NCBI GenBank assembly: GCA_033239005.1 | Contig: BSQZ01000006.1 | Location: 11,167,662 to 11,231,661 of the forward strand | DNA length: 64,000 bases | Direction: 5' to 3' | Source of the DNA: Lamellibrachia satsuma | Lineage: Eukaryota > Annelida > Polychaeta > Sabellida > Siboglinidae | Shown here: in pieces, positions 60,140 through 64,000 of the stretch | Numbering within the stretch: position 1 is the first letter of the stretch | How the letters are laid out: each line of letters opens with the position of its first letter | Notes under the pieces: model-generated | Told to the model about the DNA's origin: nothing | What the model saw: the letters and a program-made list of their open reading frames with translations, nothing else | Databases searched by the model: none | Program-made: the position numbers and the translations under genes

Positions 60140-60302
60140 GTCCGCAGGAAATTCCACCGTTCAAAACATCTCCAAACGTTCACTGTAAGACGTGCCACCC
60201 GCAGCAGAGGTATTCCGTTTCAATATTACTGTCCGCAGCAAGTTCTGATGCGAGCGATATTTCAACGCATAGACAGAGGGATTGATCCAACAGTTAGCAA
60301 AC
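60140..60302 (-). pseudogene. Inverted GPCR relic: TM7 and tail only (unit 4)
   Basis: The minus strand reads TFANCWINPSVYALKYRSHQ then NLLRTVILKRNTSAAGGTS, a TM7 with NPxxY kept and a basic tail. It matches the end of receptor 3. Everything upstream of TM7 is replaced by a CATA array starting at the same codon at which the unit 2 relic is cut. Confidence 0.86.
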
Positions 60303-60307
60303 GTCGT

Positions 60308-60382
60308 ATGGCATACATACATACATACATACATACATACATACATACATACACACATACACACATACACATATACACACAT
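60308..60382. repeat. (CATA)n microsatellite
   Basis: Ten or so CATA units followed by an imperfect ACACAT run. Confidence 0.96.
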
Positions 60383-60678
60383 ACGAGCATGTATATACTA
60401 CGTGAAGTCTGTAATGGTTCTGCGGTGGAGGAATTTTTTCTTTTGTAAATACGGAGGTATATTTTTGGATTAAATTAAATTATCTTGGCGACGATACATT
60501 TGAAAGTTAATGTTGGCCATACCACATTATTTCCCATCTACCAGCGACAGTGTATGCAGTTACGTGATCCTGCATGGCGCGCCCCATAGCTAGTGTCATA
60601 TGCCTTAAACATGTCATAGCCTTAAACAAGTCCTCAATTTAAAATATACTTAAATCCAAATTAATGGTCATCTACATT

Positions 60679-60755
<77 letters not shown>

Positions 60756-60762
60756 TGTGTTT

Positions 60763-60806
<44 letters not shown>

Positions 60807-60835
60807 CGTGTGTGTGCGTGCGCGCGCGTGTGCAC
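60679..60835. repeat. (GT)n microsatellite
   Basis: About 157 bp of GT repeat with GC interruptions near the right end. Confidence 0.97.
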
Positions 60836-60903
60836 TCATTGAATATTAAAAAAACTGTTCATACCCTCTGAACCTCTTTGTATTTAGGTTTGTTAAACCA
60901 AAT
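60836..60903 (-). mobile_element. CR1 3' fragment (element 7)
   Basis: A short remnant (ATTGAATATTAAAAAAACTG, then TACCCTCTGAACCTC) matches the coding tail at 29628-29705 and 2550-2600. It is the unit 4 equivalent of element 6, with GT repeat in place of the TA repeat and the 3' end lost. Confidence 0.65.
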
Positions 60904-60954
60904 ATATAATGATAAATGCTATGATTACGGAAGGTTAGCAACAATTTTCGTGGA

Positions 60955-61063
<109 letters not shown>

Positions 61064-63240
61064 TGAGTATAATATATGGCAGGGCGTATATGCCATATTG
61101 ACACCTTACTACTAAACGGCATTATATGTAGGTTCGTGATTTCCCTATCTCCGTATCTGTCGGCCGACATTCTTATGTTTAAGTGATCGGAAAATACGTT
61201 AATCCCGAAGGAATATGTTTAGTGGGCACTTCCTCCCCAATTAATTGATAATCCATTACCTCAACACTTTTGACTTTGATTGTTAGATCGGGTAACTAGC
61301 AAAAGTTTGAATAAACTTATGTTAAAGTATGTAGAGCCGGACCACCCTTGGACTTTTCTTGTAGAATTTTGACCGGATTAATTACCGAATAATTAATAAG
61401 ATTTTTTTTCCGATGATTTCATCAAAAGTATATAAAACTGCCACAAACAGTTAGACAAGCTAGACTGTCGTAATGGATATTAGATAGGTTTTATTTTGTC
61501 GCGAAACGATTCTGAAAAGAGACGAGCGAAAACTTTTAAATGAGGAAGGATATTTAAATCGACTATTGACGTGAGGCACTTGGATGCAATAAACTTTTGT
61601 GAATTGATAGTTACAGACTTGCTGCCTTGTTGTTCGCAAACACCGAGCATATCTATATCTTTCACCAGAGCATTGAACTTAATCTGAATTTAATTAAATC
61701 GGTGTTTATTCAACATGTTTACATCATACAAAGACATCACAATAATTATACATACAACAAAGCATACAATGTAATGTTGAACGGGAAACGGGAATGGGAA
61801 AAATGTGTAACAACGTATAACATAGCATTTCCTATTTCACAGTGCATACACAAATGTTATACTCAATTCAATTCAATTCGGATCAAAATACATATATAAG
61901 GTAATTGCACACAAACAATATATTTCCAACCATATAGTAGATACTTTACAGAGGACTACGTAACATATTTGATAAGTAAACACGTTTTGTATTAGTTCAA
62001 AGTCAAAACATTAAAGCAATTTTCCATATCCTTATTTAATTGACTCGACAAATAGGGCCTTTCACACTCATACTCTTTGATTGCAATGCTGTTCTACAGT
62101 ACTTGTTTTTGAAGTTATATTTATTTTCATGTATGGCCTTTGTGAGTGGTGTGCACTATTTGAAAATGCACCTCTTCTGGGTTGTAATTTTAACTCCAGT
62201 CCTACAGAAGCATGACATAACAGTTATATGATACATCCTCCACAATGGGAAATGGGGATGGCCTGTTATGTATACTGAGCACATGAATTGATGGGAGTAA
62301 TGTTAATGCTTTATGCACTGCTGCCTTAGAGCTTTCAGATGATCAAAGCAGATACACATCAGGTCGAACTCACCAATACAATTGAGGGGTATCATGTTTT
62401 GGTCTTTCTACCTGAAAATCGAGGTATGTCATTTTAATGAATTTCACAAAGGATTTTACTTGTTCTGCGAAATATGCTAAATGGCAAACACGACTGAAGT
62501 CACACCCCTGCACTGCAGAAAATTCACTGAGCGGCAAACGGCGCAAGCCAGGGATGTAACCCTATACAGCTACGTCCAGTACCAAATTCGTTTCACCGCC
62601 CTAAAGAACTATAAATAAACGCTGGAAATGAATTATACTATTGTTATTTGACAGTTATAACGTTCTTCTTCATGTTATACTAGATAACAGTGTGCTAGCT
62701 CAGGCTCCACGCCAGTGTTTTATATCATTAAGACCAGGCAGTCAGATTAAGTAGGGATATTAAATTCAATGACACAACACGCAGGCATGCGAAAACAGTG
62801 TGCCGAACATCAAAAAATTCATAACATGAAATCCTGGTACGAGAATGCCAATTGGAAGTATTCGTGCCTTCACAGTACTTTTGTATAAAACAACTGGTAA
62901 TACACACGCACATACAATACATTCATTAGTTCGAGTAATTGTCCTTGACTCGAGTTTCGGATTGAATTCCAGCCTTTTAAAAGTACGATTCAAAAGTGAC
63001 TCGAGCAGAGCAACTTGATGACATAAACAAGGAATGTGAGAACGTTTTGCATGTACCTACTGCATGATATGTTGTTGGTAGGGTAAGGTGTGGTATGAAG
63101 TCCCTATGCGAAAAATTGCTAAACCTTCCCATCTAGCAATAAGGCTTGAAAGAAAGAATTTCGAAATATCCATATGGAGTCATATATCATGTCCATCTGG
63201 TTACAACACGGCTGCAGCAGAAGCAAAAGTTAAGTTATTT

Positions 63241-63243
<3 letters not shown>

Positions 63244-63320
<77 letters not shown>
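63244..63320. repeat. (TA)n microsatellite
   Basis: About 77 bp of TA repeat at the same place as the composite array 32078-32265. Confidence 0.97.
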
Positions 63321-63322
<2 letters not shown>

Positions 63323-64000
63323 TTATTAGGGTCAAACCATGAACATAAGAATACAGTTATAATACATGATGATTGTGAATAGCATGTTGATTGATCCATG
63401 CAGACCTGCACTGAGACCTTAAGCATAATATAAATAATAATAATATATCGTTCTACGTGAACATAGAATACTTGAAATACAAGACAATGGTTACGAAATT
63501 ATAAATGAATACAACAACCAATCATCAATAGTTAACGCCACAAATACCAATTCACACAACACATACTCAACAATAATTAACACTATCTAACGCTAACCAA
63601 ACCCTAAACTAACTTACATTAACTAACATTGACTAACATTAAAAACAATTGCTTCAACGAAACACTTCAACATTTTGCTAACTAGTATATGATATATGAC
63701 ATAAAATCTAAACAGGAGTTCTCACCACGACGGTATTTGAAGTTAAAATGTTCACTATTGTTAATGTCTGGACTATGTAATATTACTGAAATAACTCTCC
63801 TTCATTTTTTAAATGCATGATATACTGAATTATATTTACACAGATGTAAGTACAGGGCTGTTTTTCTTCCATATATAACAATTCCGAATAACACATTCTG
63901 CCTCATATGTGTTAATTGTATACTTTCTTGCATAATTTATCGAAACTTGGTATGAGTTTACTATTTAGCTATTTATTTTTGGAGATAGTTCTCTTCAAAT

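Overview
This is animal (metazoan) nuclear DNA. It is AT-rich, full of long (TA)n, (CA)n and (GT)n arrays, and carries several families of non-LTR retrotransposons, an intron-containing hAT relic and a small cluster of single-exon rhodopsin-class G-protein-coupled receptor (GPCR) genes. The receptors resemble the large lineage-specific receptor expansions of invertebrate deuterostomes (echinoderm, hemichordate, amphioxus), and CR1 elements with an esterase-bearing ORF1 fit such a genome. Other invertebrate phyla cannot be excluded from sequence alone.

Layout. The window is an array of diverged copies of one ancestral segment. Unit 1 covers about 0.95-19.9 kb, unit 2 about 21.2-33.1 kb, unit 3 starts at about 33.8 kb (parts recognisable to about 40 kb), and unit 4 runs from about 54.37 kb to the window end. 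The best preserved arrangement (units 2 and 4) is: upstream block, forward GPCR, 25-bp/75-bp minisatellite, shared spacer, inverted GPCR or its remnant, long shared spacer. Unit 1 has lost the forward GPCR but keeps an intact inverted one (12702-13760). Unit 2 has an intact forward GPCR (23432-24460) and only the last transmembrane segment of the inverted one. Unit 3 has an intact inverted GPCR (37407-38438). Unit 4 has a forward GPCR with a 2-bp deletion and a remnant of the inverted one. This is birth-and-death evolution of a receptor cluster. Three receptors have full-length open frames.

Between and inside the units lie at least seven CR1-like copies: two near full length at 2.2-7.1 and 43.1-47.6 kb, one 5'-truncated with a long ORF2 at 34.2-37.0 kb, two internally deleted at 25.8-27.9 and 53.0-54.4 kb, and two small 3' fragments. 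The better copies encode an ORF1 with a cysteine-rich finger and an SGNH esterase, and an ORF2 with AP-type endonuclease plus reverse transcriptase. They share a hairpin-forming 3' end and a decamer tail. A different long-ORF family (49.2-52.8 kb, relic at 41.4-42.8 kb), an L2-like element split by a CR1 insertion (43.04 and 47.6-48.3 kb), an RTE-like fragment (14.7-15.4 kb) and a hAT pseudogene (17.5-19.2 kb) complete the mobile content. Every element examined carries lesions that make it look inactive.

The main points of interest are the receptor duplication history, microsatellites that have grown inside coding sequence of retrotransposons and receptor relics, several large foldback structures, and a higher-order minisatellite. 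No tRNA, rRNA, CRISPR or prokaryotic feature was seen.
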